Positions 10,717 through 21,654 of a stretch of DNA of 64,000 bases are shown one piece after another. The position numbers and the translations under genes were made by a program. The notes below the pieces were generated by a model, which was not told the origin of the DNA, searched no databases, and saw nothing but the letters and a program-made list of their open reading frames with translations. Origin of the DNA: Okapia johnstoni (lineage: Eukaryota > Chordata > Mammalia > Artiodactyla > Giraffidae). How positions within the stretch are numbered: the first letter of the stretch is position 1; every line of letters begins with the position of its first letter. Location: assembly GCA_024291935.2 (NCBI GenBank), contig CM044317.1, positions 63,602,730 to 63,666,729 of the forward strand, in the 5' to 3' direction.

Positions 10717-10861
10717 GGACTTCCCTGGTGGTCCAGTGGCTAAGACTCCACACTTGCCGTGCAGGAGACCCAGATTCGATCCCTGGTCAGGGAACTAGAC
10801 CTCACGTGCCACAACTATGACCCAGCTCAGGCAAATAAATAAAAATAAATAAATACTTTTT
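10717..10861 (+). mobile_element. short CHR-type SINE
   Basis: Head ggacttccctggtggtccag with box B 'gattcgatccctggtcaggg', a short body and a tail of AAAT repeats. An exact 16-bp duplication, aaaagataccattaaa, lies at 10701-10716 and 10862-10877. Confidence 0.93.
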
Positions 10862-10984
10862 AAAAGATACCATTAAAAAATAAAAAGGTGAACATAGGAT
10901 ATAATGAGGGAATATATATATATATACATTATACATACACATGCAAATAAAAACACTTTTATTCAGAATTATAAGACAAAACTC

Positions 10985-11165
10985 CCAAAAGGACTGAACA
11001 GAGAAAAGATATACAAAAGGCTAAATGGAACTAAAGAAATGCAAATTAAAACCATAATATCCACTATGGAAAATAGTATAGAGATTCCTCAAAAAATTAA
11101 AACTAGAACTAGCATATGATCCAGCAATTTCAATTCTGTCTATTTATCTGCAAGGATACTGTCTG
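10985..11165 (+). mobile_element. L1 ORF2 C-terminal fragment with internal deletion
   Basis: 'aaagaaatgcaaattaaaac' is followed directly by 'actatggaaaatagtataga' and 'catatgatccagcaatttca', so the L1 segment that normally lies between them is gone. Coding remnants are out of frame. Confidence 0.75.
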
Positions 11166-11174
11166 TGAATTAGT

Positions 11175-11312
11175 CAGCAGGTCCACCAGACACCGAATCC
11201 ACCAATGCCCTGAACGTGGACTTCCAGTCTCTGGAACTGTGAGAAATAAATGTCCGTTGTTTGTAAGCTACCCAACTGATGGTACTCCATTATAGCAGCT
11301 CAATTGCCTGTC
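11175..11312 (+). mobile_element. MST/MLT1-type LTR 3' part
   Basis: 'ccaccagacaccgaatccac', 'gaactgtgagaaataaatgt', 'tgtttgtaagctacccaact' match the 3' half of MaLR LTRs in sense, including the AATAAA-type signal at 11246-11251. The 5' half is absent. Confidence 0.75.
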
Positions 11313-11769
11313 TTCCTTGTTTCCCCTCTTAACGGTGTTTATCATCTGCTCTCTCAGGTAGTTTCCTGGGGTTGCAGATTCTCAGATGTTGAAAAGTAAG
11401 CAGAATGTTCAGTAGAGAGTACCTGTGACCAGGTACCTGTGAAAGTGAGGGCAGGGAAACAGGGCTGGGCAGAGAGGGGAAAGGTTGAATAGTAATATGC
11501 TCCCAGTGAAGAGGTCTCGGCTGATCTTCTGGAGTTCTAGAGCTCAGATATTCCAAGTTAGGATGAAAGGATTGGGCCTTTGTGTCTGGATGTGGGCTAC
11601 CTCTGGAAAGAGACCCAACCTTGAGTGAGGAGTTTTGTTTAAAGGCAATCCCAAGAGGAGACTGACAGCTGAAAGCCAGGTTCTATCAGCAGCCAAGAGA
11701 AGTAAGTCCTTCGTTCTAGAAGGAGTTTTCCAGTGGAACATTACTGTATCCACCATACCTCCTAATAAT
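11313..11769. other. unclassified sequence
   Basis: No repeat recognised. Two minus-strand ORFs of 70-75 codons (11329-11556, 11544-11756) lack recognisable motifs. Confidence 0.35.
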
Positions 11770-11908
11770 TTGCTTATGTCCTACTGTATTTCTTGTCTTC
11801 TTCTCTTGGCTAGAATATAAGTGCTATGAGAGTAGGGTATTTTGTTTATTAATATTTACAGCACCCAGCATATTGTAAGTACTCAACAAATACTTTTAAG
11901 TGAAATCC
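11770..11908 (+). mobile_element. L2 LINE 3' end
   Basis: 'tagaatataagtgctatgag', 'acagcacccagcatattgta', 'agtactcaacaaatactttt' follow the L2 3' order. Confidence 0.75.
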
Positions 11909-11920
11909 AAAATAACCTTA

Positions 11921-12302
11921 TCTAAGAAGCAACAGTTAGAACTGGACACGGAACAACAGACTGGTTCCAAATAGGAAAAGGAGTATGTCAAGGCTGTATA
12001 TTGTCACCCTGCTTATTTAACTTACATGCAGAGTACATCATGAGAAACGCTGGGCTGGAATCATGATTGCTGGGAGAAATATCAATAACCTCAGATATGC
12101 AGATGACACCACTCTTATGGCAGAAAGTGAAGAAGAACTAAAGAGCCTCTTGATGAAAGTGAAAGAGGAGAGTGAAAAAGTTGGCTTAAAGCTCAACGTT
12201 CAGAAAACTAAGATCATGGCATCTGGTCCCATCACTTCATGGGAAATAGACGGGGAAACAGTGGAAACAGTGTCAGACTTTATTTTGTTGGGCTCCAAAA
12301 TA
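11921..12302 (+). mobile_element. BovB (RTE) LINE reverse-transcriptase fragment
   Basis: Encodes the reverse-transcriptase core of BovB. The first frame (11950-12050) reads TDWFQIGKGVCQGCILSPC, the RT block ahead of the active site. A second frame from 12063 reads NLRYADDTTLMAESEEELK, with the catalytic YADD at 12096-12107. The two blocks are in different frames. The junction at about 12052-12060 fits a 16-bp deletion between two gctgg words, judged against the family as I remember it. Both ends are missing, including the 3' end that RTE insertions normally keep, so this is a piece of a larger copy later broken by deletion. It is non-functional. Confidence 0.93.
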
Positions 12303-12339
12303 AAAATGCTTTATCATTGTCTATTGTACTGGTGGAAGA

Positions 12340-12368
12340 GCTACAGTTTTGTTTTGTTTTGTTTTTTT
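12340..12368. repeat. (GTTTT)n simple repeat
   Basis: 'gttttgttttgttttg' followed by a T-run. Directly next to the BovB fragment. Confidence 0.8.
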
Positions 12369-12830
12369 AAGAAAAAGGGATTTCCAAAAAGGAAAAGTAA
12401 ATACTAAGCAACATTTCAAAATAATATGCCATCATAAAGGATAAAAAAATTAGAATGTAATTATGTGGATAAACATATGGCTTCATAACATCATTGAGAA
12501 GCTGAATGCATGCCTGCACCATTAACTTCAAGAATCCTTTATACCACGGCAAAAAAATCTCTCTTAAGTATTACATTACTTGTATCCAGACTTGGTCTGA
12601 ACTGATATAGTACAAAGCTTCTACCATCTAGAAAGAAAACATCAGGGAAAAATGTATGCAAGGAAATAGAATAAAGGAAAATTTATCTTAAGTTCCTTTA
12701 ATTTATGACTATATTTAAAGTAGCCCAACAGATGTGACTTGAGAAAATCTATATACTTGGACCCAGATTCCAAAATAACTACTTCACAGAATATAAACAG
12801 ATGCTCAGTGATATACACATATATGCATAG
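12369..12830. other. unclassified AT-rich sequence
   Basis: No repeat or gene recognised. Confidence 0.35.
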
Positions 12831-12917
12831 TGCTCGGCGGAGCCTGGTGGGCTGCCGTCTATGGGGTCACACAGAGTCGGACACGACTGAAGCGACTTAG
12901 CAGCAGCAGCAGCAGCA
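12831..12917 (+). mobile_element. Bov-A2 3' monomer, truncated
   Basis: Only the end of the second Bov-A2 monomer is present (ggagcctggtgggctgccgt, 'acacgactgaagcgacttag') with its (AGC)n tail at 12899-12917. This is a strongly 5'-truncated copy, and I see no clear duplication. Confidence 0.88.
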
Positions 12918-13112
12918 TGTATAATGTGTAGCCTCACCATCTGTAGTTTTGCAGACACGTGTATACTACATTCTCTTTATTTCTTTCCTAAAATGCTAAG
13001 CTTCTAGTTTTAAATTCTAATTCAAACACTACTGGAGATTTCCAACAATCAAGCCTAAGGGAGCTCCAAATACCATAAACAAGGCAACTCAGTTCAACAG
13101 TATAACACCCAG

Positions 13113-13337
13113 GGAAATGGTTTTCTTGGAAAAGACCCTGATGCTGGGAAAGACTGAAGGCAAAAGGAGAAGGGTATGGCAGAGGATGAAATGGTTAAAT
13201 AGCATCACTGACTCAATGGACATGAATTTGAGCAAACGCCGGGAGATAGTGCAGGACAGAGGAGCCTGGCATGCTACAGCCCATGGGGTCACAAAGAGTC
13301 GAACACAATTTAGTGACTGAACAGTAACAACAACATG
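13113..13337 (+). mobile_element. BovB LINE 3' end
   Basis: Encodes the C-terminal end of the BovB ORF2 protein in sense ([39 protein letters not shown] within 13117-13320), then stops near 'gactgaac' and ends in an (AAC)n-type tail at 13323-13336. 5'-truncated. Confidence 0.88.
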
Positions 13338-14159
13338 TACAATCGCATGAATGTCATGAGAACAAAATAAAAAGTTGACTCTGACCTCAAAGAGTGATTG
13401 TTGTTCTATAGCAAAGGCTTGGAGAAGGACAAAAGACCCAGACCACCCAGACAGGACAGATTTCCTCAAACAAATGCACATCTGAATCCAATCCAATATT
13501 CTATCCCACTCATTCTGGCTTCAACTTCTGCCTCACTTTTTGCACGCTCACATTTACACCATTCCCATCAGATTTCTTAAGAATGGATTTCCTTTGTATT
13601 CTAGAGCACTGGTGTTTTAAATCACTTGATCATAATTATAGTTTCCTGGGATTGAAGAACATGCTTGACATGGCTAGAAGGCCTGACAGCATCTCAGGTC
13701 AAACACTGATGGACTGAAATGTCTTCGTGTGTCTCAAATGCCTCTCTCTAGAGATCCAGGCAATAGACAGCCAAGAACCCCATAAGTAATATTCAGCTCC
13801 TCATCAGAAGCAGTCATGTATGTATATACAGCACTAATTGGATTTGTTCATCCTTATTGTGTGCTCACGGTCCATGCAATCTTTTCCAAATTGCAACCAG
13901 ACACTTTACACAAAATCATTTTATAACACTGAAATTGCATCTTTTTAACAATGGTATCTATACAAGATTGAAGTCAATTTACCCCCATCTTCTAGGACCC
14001 CCAAGAATCCCTTAATCCAAACAGGCTGCTCAATTTCAATTCAAACAAACATGGGGCTGACTAATAAAGTCACACTCTACACGTCCACAAAGAAATAATA
14101 GATTTACATGAAGGTTTACTTTTTATAAGTCCTGATTAACTTTCATGAGTAAAAACCTG
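13338..14159. other. repeat-free sequence
   Basis: No recognised repeat or gene. Part of a 2-kb stretch free of SINEs and LINEs. Confidence 0.4.
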
Positions 14160-15030
14160 TTTTTTGGAGATGGTGGGAGCTCAGATTTCACCATCCTGTC
14201 TTTCCCTATTAGTTACACTTACCAGGCGAGTGGGCTGTGTCATCTATTAAAATGGACTATCCAAATTCTTTCCCCAATGTCAGTATTTTTGAGATGAACA
14301 TTGCAATTGTATCAATTGTGTTTTATCTAACTGCGTATGGCTTTTTCTACAGCTGGGCTTTCCTAAAGCACAGTGTAAGAATGACAGAAATGATTTTGCA
14401 GAGTATAGTAATGCTCACATAATTTACCGATCGTCATAATTGTAATTGATTGTCATCTTCATATTGTCAAGTAGACCAAATTTGCCAGCTTCATTTCAAT
14501 AATAATAATAAATTGTGCTTCACATATTTATCTCCTTCTTAAAAAATCTTGTTACATACTGTGAGGAAGAAAACTTGCTTTCATAATAATACCACCATTA
14601 AAAGACATCATTAAAAGTCAGAAGTGCAAATTACAATCTTTCCCCAAAATATTCTGAGAGAGGGCTTAGTATTTTAACAGCTTGACTGCACTGGACATTT
14701 GAAGGTGAGGTTTCTTTTTGTGTTCCCTAGAGCCAAATGGGCAGTGCACCACTCTCCTGACATCTAGAGAGCAACTGGCCTGGACAACTTATGGATTAGC
14801 CCATTAAGCTTGCAGTTGCTGCTTTGCCTTGTGTTTTTTTTTTTTTTTTTAAGACCCAGGAAGTACTGACATCATTGTGGAAGTATAGAATTTAATTTCA
14901 CCAATAAATCAAATTGGGCTCAAGCTGTTAGTAACACCATCACATTTACAGTCAGGCAGAGGCTAAACGACTCACTGAACTGATTACAAGATATAAAGAT
15001 TTTTCCCCTCCGAGTCCCTGGTTTTAATCA
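14160..15030. other. repeat-free AT-rich block, candidate conserved non-coding sequence
   Basis: No SINE, LINE or LTR for about 870 bp apart from a T-run at 14834-14850. The text is AT-rich but not low-complexity, with several homeobox-like TAATT words, as seen in many developmental enhancers. Conservation cannot be judged from one sequence. Confidence 0.35.
14834..14850. repeat. poly-T run
   Basis: Seventeen consecutive T. No retroposon body adjoins it on either side, so it is probably a simple-repeat expansion. Confidence 0.85.
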
Positions 15031-15375
15031 GGCCAAGCCCAGTGCAGAAGAGAACAAAGTGCACATGCTGCTGGTCAAGACCCTGTAGACCCAGTGTCAG
15101 GGGTCATTTCCAGAATCAGTCTGATGAGAATCCACACGGAGACAGCAGAGCCAAGTGCTGGGTTTTGCAAACAGGAAAAGGGCAAAGACCTGGGTGCAGT
15201 CCACAGAGATGGCCAAAGAGACAGGGGATAGAGGTTTTGGAGGAAAAACAAAGCTTTACAATGCCTGCCCTATGGTATGGCAGAAAGAATGCTGTCCCCG
15301 TGCGGAAAGTCCAACTTCGTTTCTTCTTCGATACCGAGGATGGGTGATGACTGTCTAGACAGAGGTATTATTAGG
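15031..15375. other. repeat-free, GC-richer sequence
   Basis: The 101-codon plus-strand ORF at 15042-15347 is basic and cysteine-containing but matches no family I know. Two frames are open together over 15155-15347, which fits low stop density rather than coding. Confidence 0.3.
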
Positions 15376-15790
15376 TATGATGGTTAATGTCAAGTGTTAA
15401 CTTGAGTAGGCCATGGTACTCAGATATTTGGTCAAACATCATTCTAGATGTTACTCTGAAGGTTAGTTTCCTCACTGAGATTCACATTTAAATCAGTAAC
15501 ATAGATTACTCTTCATAATGTGGGTGGACCTCATCCAATCAGTTAAAGGCCTTCTAGAAAAAGACTGATCTTTCACAGAAGAGGGAATCCTGTCAGGAAT
15601 CAGTCTTTGGACCACAAAATCTACTCTCTACCAGGTCTCCAACCTGCAGCCTACCTGGCAGATTTTAGACTTGCCAGCTTCCACAGCCACATGGGCCAAT
15701 TCTCTAAGATAAATCCCTATCTATCTATCTACCCACCCATACATATATGTACATATTCTGTTGCTTCTGTTTCTCCAAAGAAGACTGACT
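15376..15790 (+). mobile_element. MLT2 (ERVL) LTR
   Basis: The motif order is MLT2: 'gatggttaatgtcaagtgtt', 'cagatatttggtcaaacatc', 'gtgggtggacctcatccaat', 'cagttaaaggccttctagaa', 'agataaatccctatctatct', 'ttctgttgcttctgtttctc'. The polyadenylation region is followed by a short TATC expansion at 15717-15732. No internal ERVL sequence is present. Confidence 0.82.
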
Positions 15791-15990
15791 CTCACTTCTC
15801 TTCTCTTGGCTTCTTCCTTCCTTGCTCAGGCTCTATCTCATTTTGTTTTCTAGAAAACACAGAACTACTAAAGATGTTTGAGATGAAAGAATCATATGAC
15901 AAGAGGGGTACTTCAGTAAGCTAACTCACACAGCAGTACAGAAGATGGACCAGAAAAAGACAGATTGAATCAGATTAGAACAATAATGCC
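15791..15990. other. unclassified sequence
   Basis: Pyrimidine-rich then A-rich. No family recognised. Confidence 0.35.
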
Positions 15991-15992
15991 TA

Positions 15993-16236
15993 TAGGCCAT
16001 GCCATCCAATATGGTACACACTAGTCACATGTATCTATTTAAATTAAATTTTAAATTAATTAAAATGATACAAAATTCAACTATCAGTCTTCAGCTGCAC
16101 TGGCAAACATTTCAAGTATTCAGCCACATAGAGGTAATATCTATCACATTGGAAGGTGTAGATTATAGACATCCCTATAACTGCAAAAAAGTTGTATTGG
16201 AGAGTGGCCATGTAGCAAGATCAGGAAGGCCTCCAC
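15993..16236. mobile_element. hAT-Charlie non-autonomous DNA transposon (MER3-like)
   Basis: 'gccatccaatatggtacaca', 'agtcacatgtatctatttaa', 'aaacatttcaagtattcagc' and the right-end 'aaagttgtattggagag' are diagnostic words of this old MER family in order. End repeats are decayed. The family name is from memory. Confidence 0.65.
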
Positions 16237-16287
16237 TCTGGCTATGACAGCAACAAGAGAAAGTCATTTGCACTGAGGGCTCAATAA

Positions 16288-16482
16288 GAGCTCAGTCAGG
16301 TACCATTTGCTTTACATGTCTTATCCCAGCTTATCATGAACTGTATTCCACAGTGTAGAGTACACAGGGTTGTCCATAAGTTCACAGATGAGGAAACTGA
16401 ATTTCAGCAAAATGTCTTGCTCAAGGACAACAACCAGACAGTGATGGAGCCGAGATACAGGTTGAGGCAATTTTAACTCCAA
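16288..16482 (-). mobile_element. MIR SINE, antisense
   Basis: Complement of the MIR core: 'accatttgctttacatgtct', 'ttcacagatgaggaaactga', 'atgtcttgctcaaggacaac'. Flanks are too decayed for a duplication. Confidence 0.78.
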
Positions 16483-16764
16483 AATCTCCATAGACATAGA
16501 CAACTGTCCTCCAACTGTCCTCACCATACATGGAAAAAGAATGTTTAAATGATGATAGAATGCTATACCAAATTCCAACTGGAATTCTAAAGCCATTACA
16601 TTCCATTTATGGGCTTTCTCTTTAGCACCCATCTTTCTGCCTCCCTACACCTAAGACACAGAGCATTCCACAAGTCCTCTGACATCTGGAATCCTGAATG
16701 TTCCTTCCCTGACTACAATTTACTTATCCTTGCCTTTTCTTCTATTTCCCCAAACCTGCTGTGT
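16483..16764. other. unclassified sequence
   Basis: Minus-strand ORFs of 103 and 61 codons overlap here and in the MIR but have no recognised domain. Confidence 0.35.
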
Positions 16765-16981
16765 TAGCTGTCCTAGTCTGTTAGGGCTGTTACAATGAAA
16801 TACCATAGGCTGGGTGGCCTTTGCTCACAGTTCTAGAGGCTACAAATTCCATGATCAAGGCACCAGCATGGTGGTGTTCTGGTCATACCGAAGCCTCCTC
16901 ACCATCTGTTCTCAAACGGTGGAAGGGGCTGGCATCTCTCTCTGGACCTTCTTTTATGAGGCACTAATTACACTCACTGAG

Positions 16982-17203
16982 AACTTCCTAGGTGGTGCTA
17001 GAGGTAAAGAATCCACCTGCCAATGCAGGAGACAAGGGTTTGATCCCAGGGTCAGGAAGATGCCCTGGAGGAGGGCCTGGCAACCCACTCTAGTATTTTT
17101 TGCCTGGGAAATCCAATGGACAGAGGAGCCTGGCAGGTTGCAGTCCGTACAGTCGCAAAGAGTCGGACATGACTGAAGCAACTTAGCATGCACACAAACA
17201 CAC

Positions 17204-17243
<40 letters not shown>
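16982..17243 (+). mobile_element. Bov-tA SINE with long (CA)n tail
   Basis: Head 'aacttcctaggtggtgctag', body through 'gactgaagcaacttagcatg', then a CA repeat at 17191-17240. cactcactga precedes it (16971-16980) and recurs right after the CA tract, so the CA repeat lies inside the insertion and grew from the SINE tail. Confidence 0.9.
17191..17240. repeat. (CA)n microsatellite
   Basis: About 25 CA units with two early interruptions (aaacac, cgc). Likely polymorphic. Confidence 0.95.
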
Positions 17244-17245
<2 letters not shown>

Positions 17246-17385
17246 TCACTGAGGGCTCCACTCTCATGACTTAAGCACCTCCCACAGATCTTGCCTCCTA
17301 ATACCATCATCTTTGGGGGTTAAGATTTCAAAGTCTGAATTTGGGGAGGACACTAATATTCAGACCATAGCAATTGACTGGGTCA

Positions 17386-17470
17386 GTCTCTGCTGCAACA
17401 ACAAACAACCCTCCAAAACTCAGTGGCTTATAGCAATGCAACTCTAGGTAGCCAGTCTACATGGCTATGT
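17386..17470 (-). mobile_element. possible MLT1-type LTR fragment, antisense
   Basis: 'ccctccaaaactcagtggct' resembles the 3' end of an old MaLR LTR read backwards. Short and uncertain. Confidence 0.4.
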
Positions 17471-18234
17471 GTGACTATGTGTTACCATTCTACGACAAGG
17501 CAAGAAGCTTGCACCAGAATGTAAAAGAAAACACTCTTTCCACCATTGAGAAAGTCTTGCTAAGGGAAAAAAAAAAAAGGCTGAATTAACTAATGTCCTT
17601 AGCCATAAAACTGATTTCATTCATAAGGGTATAAGACCCTTATGATGTCTCATATTGAAGTCCAGTAACAGCCCCTGGATCGTGAAGAGCATTGGCTTGT
17701 AGATTTGTGGCTTCGCAAGGTTTTATTATTCTTCCAAAGGCCATGATCCTATAGTTACTACCAATGCTTTCTGTAGATTTGAATCCATGAGGCACGAATC
17801 TCTCAAATTCCCTCTGTTTCCACCACTTCAAAACTCATGAAATATTTATTCATCCTTACAAAGCTTCCCTTTCTTTCAAAGTAAAATAAGTCCCTGCTCC
17901 TTTAGGATAATAATCTTTGTCTTGAGATCACATCTACTTCCTATTAAGTTATTCAGCATTATTCAGTTATTATTGATTTATAAACTATCCTTTTTTTCTT
18001 GAATATCACATCTCTAACTTCTCTTTGAATATACACCCATGCTCAAGTTTCCTTCATCCTAAAAAAAATCATTATTTCAACCCCACCTGAGCCAAAAGTT
18101 AATCCTGTAACTCTATCTCCCTTTCCAACTGGACTTCACTTCCTAACTTCCTATTCACACTCAGTCCACCACTCTACTGAAAACACTGTTAACAGTCAGC
18201 ATGACAATGAATATTTTAAACACCTATTTGAGCC
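17471..18234. other. unclassified AT-rich sequence
   Basis: Contains an A-run at 17567-17578. No gene or repeat family recognised. Confidence 0.35.
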
Positions 18235-18442
18235 CGAATCACAGTGCTCATCAACCATGTGCTTTTAATTACACTTCATGAAGCAGATATTACTATTAAC
18301 CTATCATTTGTAAAAGAAAATTAAGACTCAAAAACATTAAGCAACTTCAAGGAGGTACACTTTAAAATTTTACTGAGTTTTAAACCCAAGTCCATCTGAC
18401 TTCTTCTCACATCCAATTCTACTTGCTGTCTCTTTGGCATTC
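18235..18442 (-). mobile_element. MIR SINE, antisense
   Basis: Decayed complement of MIR: 'agcagatattactattaacc', 'aaaattaagactcaaaaaca', 'ttaagcaacttcaagg', 'acccaagtccatctgacttc'. Confidence 0.65.
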
Positions 18443-20850
18443 CTAGTACTGCTTGACTTTGAAGACCCTATTGTTTCTTTGCTCTTTTGCAGGCTCCTGT
18501 CTGTCCCCTGGGGGAGCGTGCTCGCTACCCTTTCTCTGTTGGGACCCACAGTTGTTACTTTTAGGGAAGATTTGCCAGCAGGACCCCTTCAGGGCTCCTA
18601 AACTGCCACAGTCGGTAGGCTGCCTGCGAGGCACAGGTACATAGACAGCTCCCAGAAGTATGTTCTAAGGAAGGGTGGCCTGCCTGCACCTGCGGTGGCT
18701 CTCTTCTGTCCAACCAGGTGCTGGGTTGTGCAAGGAGCGCCCAAAAGAAAATGAGGAAAGTAGAGGGGGATATGCGGGTGCAGCTTTTCATCCCCTGCAG
18801 GGAATTCAAAAAGAGACACCAAGACAAAGAAGGAAGATAAGCAAAGCCAGAAAAGAGAAAGGCAGCCCTAAATAACCATCCTAAGAATTTAGTTTTAGGA
18901 AGAGAGCACATGACCCTCTAACCACCCTTAATAGGAAGGGGGTCACTCCCCCGCTAGCTGGCTGGCGGGTTCCAGTACTTTGTGAAGAATGTTTTTCTCA
19001 TGCATAGCAGCAGCATACCAAGCTTTCTTTCAGACTATCCTATGAGATGATTTAATTCTCGTGAATGCTCTCAATTCTGAAAAATGCCAGGTTATCCTTC
19101 TCTGAGAACATGTTTACCTTTTAACAGGCGCCTCCTAGAAATAACCTCCAAATAAATAACCACGGCGAAACTTTCAGACATATTTACAGACCGATGACAG
19201 GATATTGGGGGGGCGGGCGGATGAACCCCAAATCAAGCCGAGTAGACAGTGGTCTTCTTCCCTCAGAGTTAACCAGCTAAGGGTGTGACCCAAGCACTCC
19301 CTGATTCCACATAGGAGCCATCACCCATGAACGTATGTGCACTGCCTGGATGCTGTTTGCATTTCCACATTCCTCTCAGTAGCTGCAGTCTGGCCCTCCC
19401 TACCCAGGGAGGAGGCATGGAGACACCATAACTGTGGCGATCTGCTGCTCCCGTGGAAGCCATTACGCTCCCGATCCAGAGCTTTGTGGCACCCATTTCC
19501 CCCACTTATGTGAAGAGGCTGTCGAAAAGCTTCTCTTAGCAAGGCAGTGTTGGGTTACCAACAGCTGGGAGCTGTTCTCCGCAGCCAGGTTCCGAATTTA
19601 CGGGCGACTATGGGTTAATTGTGTGCAGTGGCCCTATGGGTGGCTGCGCTCCTGGCCGGGCCTCCTGGAGACACAATGCCTTTAAGTGGTGGCTGACTCT
19701 TGTGGGAATTTCAGAACCTGGCAAGATGGCACGGAGAGATATTTCAGGGCAGGCAGGCTTTCCAGCACCCAAAATAACCACCAGTAGAAAGCTGCCTCCG
19801 CGGCCCCCACAGAAGGTCAAGCCACCCCTGCTCTGTCAGCACAAGCCCTTTGAATCATCTCAACACTTTCCGTTTAGCCAAGCTCTTCCCTTTCCCCACC
19901 CCCACTCTCTTTCCCAGGCTTTAGAACCATCTTAGAGATGGAGCAGCGAGCGGGGTATCATTTCTCTCTTTACTTGAATTTGATAGAGAATGTTAAATGG
20001 GAAAGGCACATGCAACAGGGAAATCAGCACCCTCCCTTGATCCACCAAACCACAGAAGCTCAGCCCTGGGACAGCTTCGGAGATCTGGCTGGAACTCACA
20101 TTGTCAACTGAGGGATCATCACAAATCCCAGTTATCCCAGGGTACCTAATCTGTGCCTTGACACTACTTCTTTGCCCTCAAAATGAGGGACCTAAGTATG
20201 CCAATCATCCGCACGCATGAAGCCTCCAGTGCCACTCACGCTCCGGTCCTCCTAGCACCGTGAGTTAAGCTAAAGATTCCCGGGATTCCCCACGGCATAG
20301 CAGCCGTGCTTCAGAGAGGTGCTGTAGCTTGTTATGAGGATGCCGCGCGTGGTTCCTGGAGGGTATATTTTCATTTAGTCTGGATGTTTGGCACACTCTG
20401 ACCATCAACAGAAGCCCAAGGTAGAAATAGACGGCGTAACGGGTTTACTCCGAGAGTGTTGAAAATGTTTAATCAATTAATGTTGATAATAAAATATCTC
20501 ATCGGAAGATAAAATGGCAATTCCTCAAGCTACAGTACATTTGTGTCCAGCCTCACAGCTTACAAGCACTTAGGGTGACTGACGGACAAACACGAGAGCT
20601 ATGCAAATTATGAGTGTCTCCTTTTATGTTTACATTTGTGCATATTTCTGGCTATTTTTGCAGATAGGCAGATTAGCAGCCCTGCTGACAATTTGATCTC
20701 TCTGACAGAAGTGAAAAATCATTCACCCATCCCAGAAACATGTTCCCCATCCCCCCAGCGTATGGATGTAATAAGCTCTCTGGATGTTACCTTGCAGACA
20801 GTAGCCATGCACATGACCAAGCCTGGGGATTTCTAGAGCAAAATTAACCT
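18443..20850. other. repeat-free CpG-retaining island, candidate regulatory region
   Basis: About 2.4 kb with no SINE, LINE, LTR or DNA transposon I can see, in a window where gaps between repeats are usually a few hundred bases. CpG is locally frequent, for example around 19160-19260 (including gggggggcgggcgg near 19210), 19430-19640 and 20200-20350. The right part (20460-20610) packs GATA-type words (20485, 20507), homeobox-like 'aatcaattaatg' and an ATGCAAAT octamer (20601-20608). ORFs of 60-116 codons occur on both strands, none with a known domain. Function as enhancer, non-coding exon or first exon is inference. Confidence 0.4.
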
Positions 20851-20984
20851 AAAAATGGGCAAAGAGATAAGCAGTCATAGCACAACTAGCATCTGGTGAG
20901 ATGAAATTTCAAATATTTCATTCAAATTATTTAAGACCGCAAGAGCTTATGACATGACCATAAAAGAATGTTGTAGTATTTACT
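20851..20984. other. unclassified AT-rich sequence
   Basis: No repeat family recognised. Confidence 0.35.
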
Positions 20985-21126
20985 CATTCATTCATCCTCC
21001 AAATTCATTTACTAGCCTAGAAGTTGCATAACAGTAGGGATCTTGCCTGTTTTTATTCACTGCTGTGTTCCCAGCTGTCTACTATGTAGGAAAGTCTCAA
21101 AAAATAATTGAATTGAATGAACGAAT
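20985..21126 (+). mobile_element. L2 LINE 3' end
   Basis: 'gtagggatcttgcctgtttt', 'tattcactgctgtgttccca' and a decayed tail ending in 'gaattgaatgaacgaa' follow the L2 3' order. Confidence 0.75.
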
Positions 21127-21654
21127 TCATTCATAATTCAGCAAACATTTAACAAATAATACAGTACACAGGCTCTCCCACTCTTCTGTTTGCTTCTGTT
21201 CCCTTATTATTGTGCAATTTCACTTCTATAGGATTTTCCTTTTGTGGGGATATACAAATACCTTGGTCTCTTCCCCCATTAGTTTGGTCTTTTTAAAACA
21301 TTAAAATTTTTAATATAAAATTGAAAAATAATAATTCAAGTGGTTCTTAAATAAATTTAACTCTCAATATACCATATAAGAAAATTTAAAAATCAATCTT
21401 TGTATTAATCTTGCATTTTATAGGAGGCAAATGATCTCAATATATTTATATGGAAGAATCGTGTCTTTTTCTCTAGTTTTCACGAGTGTTTACATTCCAT
21501 TAAATATCTGAGGTATATGTGCAGATCTTAAAAATGAAATAAGTTGTATTTTTTAAATGCAATCAAGTTATTTTTAAAAGCAATCAAAAGTTAATCAGAT
21601 ATATTAGCTAATCCAAATCACTAATTAACACAAATGGTTTTGATTTAATTCACT
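21127..21654. other. unclassified AT-rich sequence
   Basis: Very AT-rich (21290-21600). No family or gene recognised. Confidence 0.35.

Larger units (their letters stand above)
16765..17376 (-). mobile_element. MST/MLT1 (MaLR) LTR, antisense, split by a SINE
   Basis: The left part (16765-16981) reads 'gtctgttagggctgttacaa', 'ccataggctgggtggccttt', 'ctcacagttctagaggctac', and continues after the insertion with 'gagggctccactctcatgac', 'cacctcccacagatcttgcc', 'cctaataccatcatctttgg', 'tattcagaccatagcaa'. These are the two parts of one antisense LTR. The LTR predates the Bov-tA that interrupts it. Confidence 0.85.

Noticed and set aside
12063..12407. 114-codon frame with YADD as an active reverse transcriptase
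   Set aside because: The upstream RT block is in another frame, both ends are missing and the frame runs on into unrelated sequence.
19190..19260. CpG-rich patch as a CpG-island promoter
   Set aside because: Too short and not GC-rich enough on its own. No TATA, initiator or downstream exon could be supported, so it is only listed as a candidate regulatory region.
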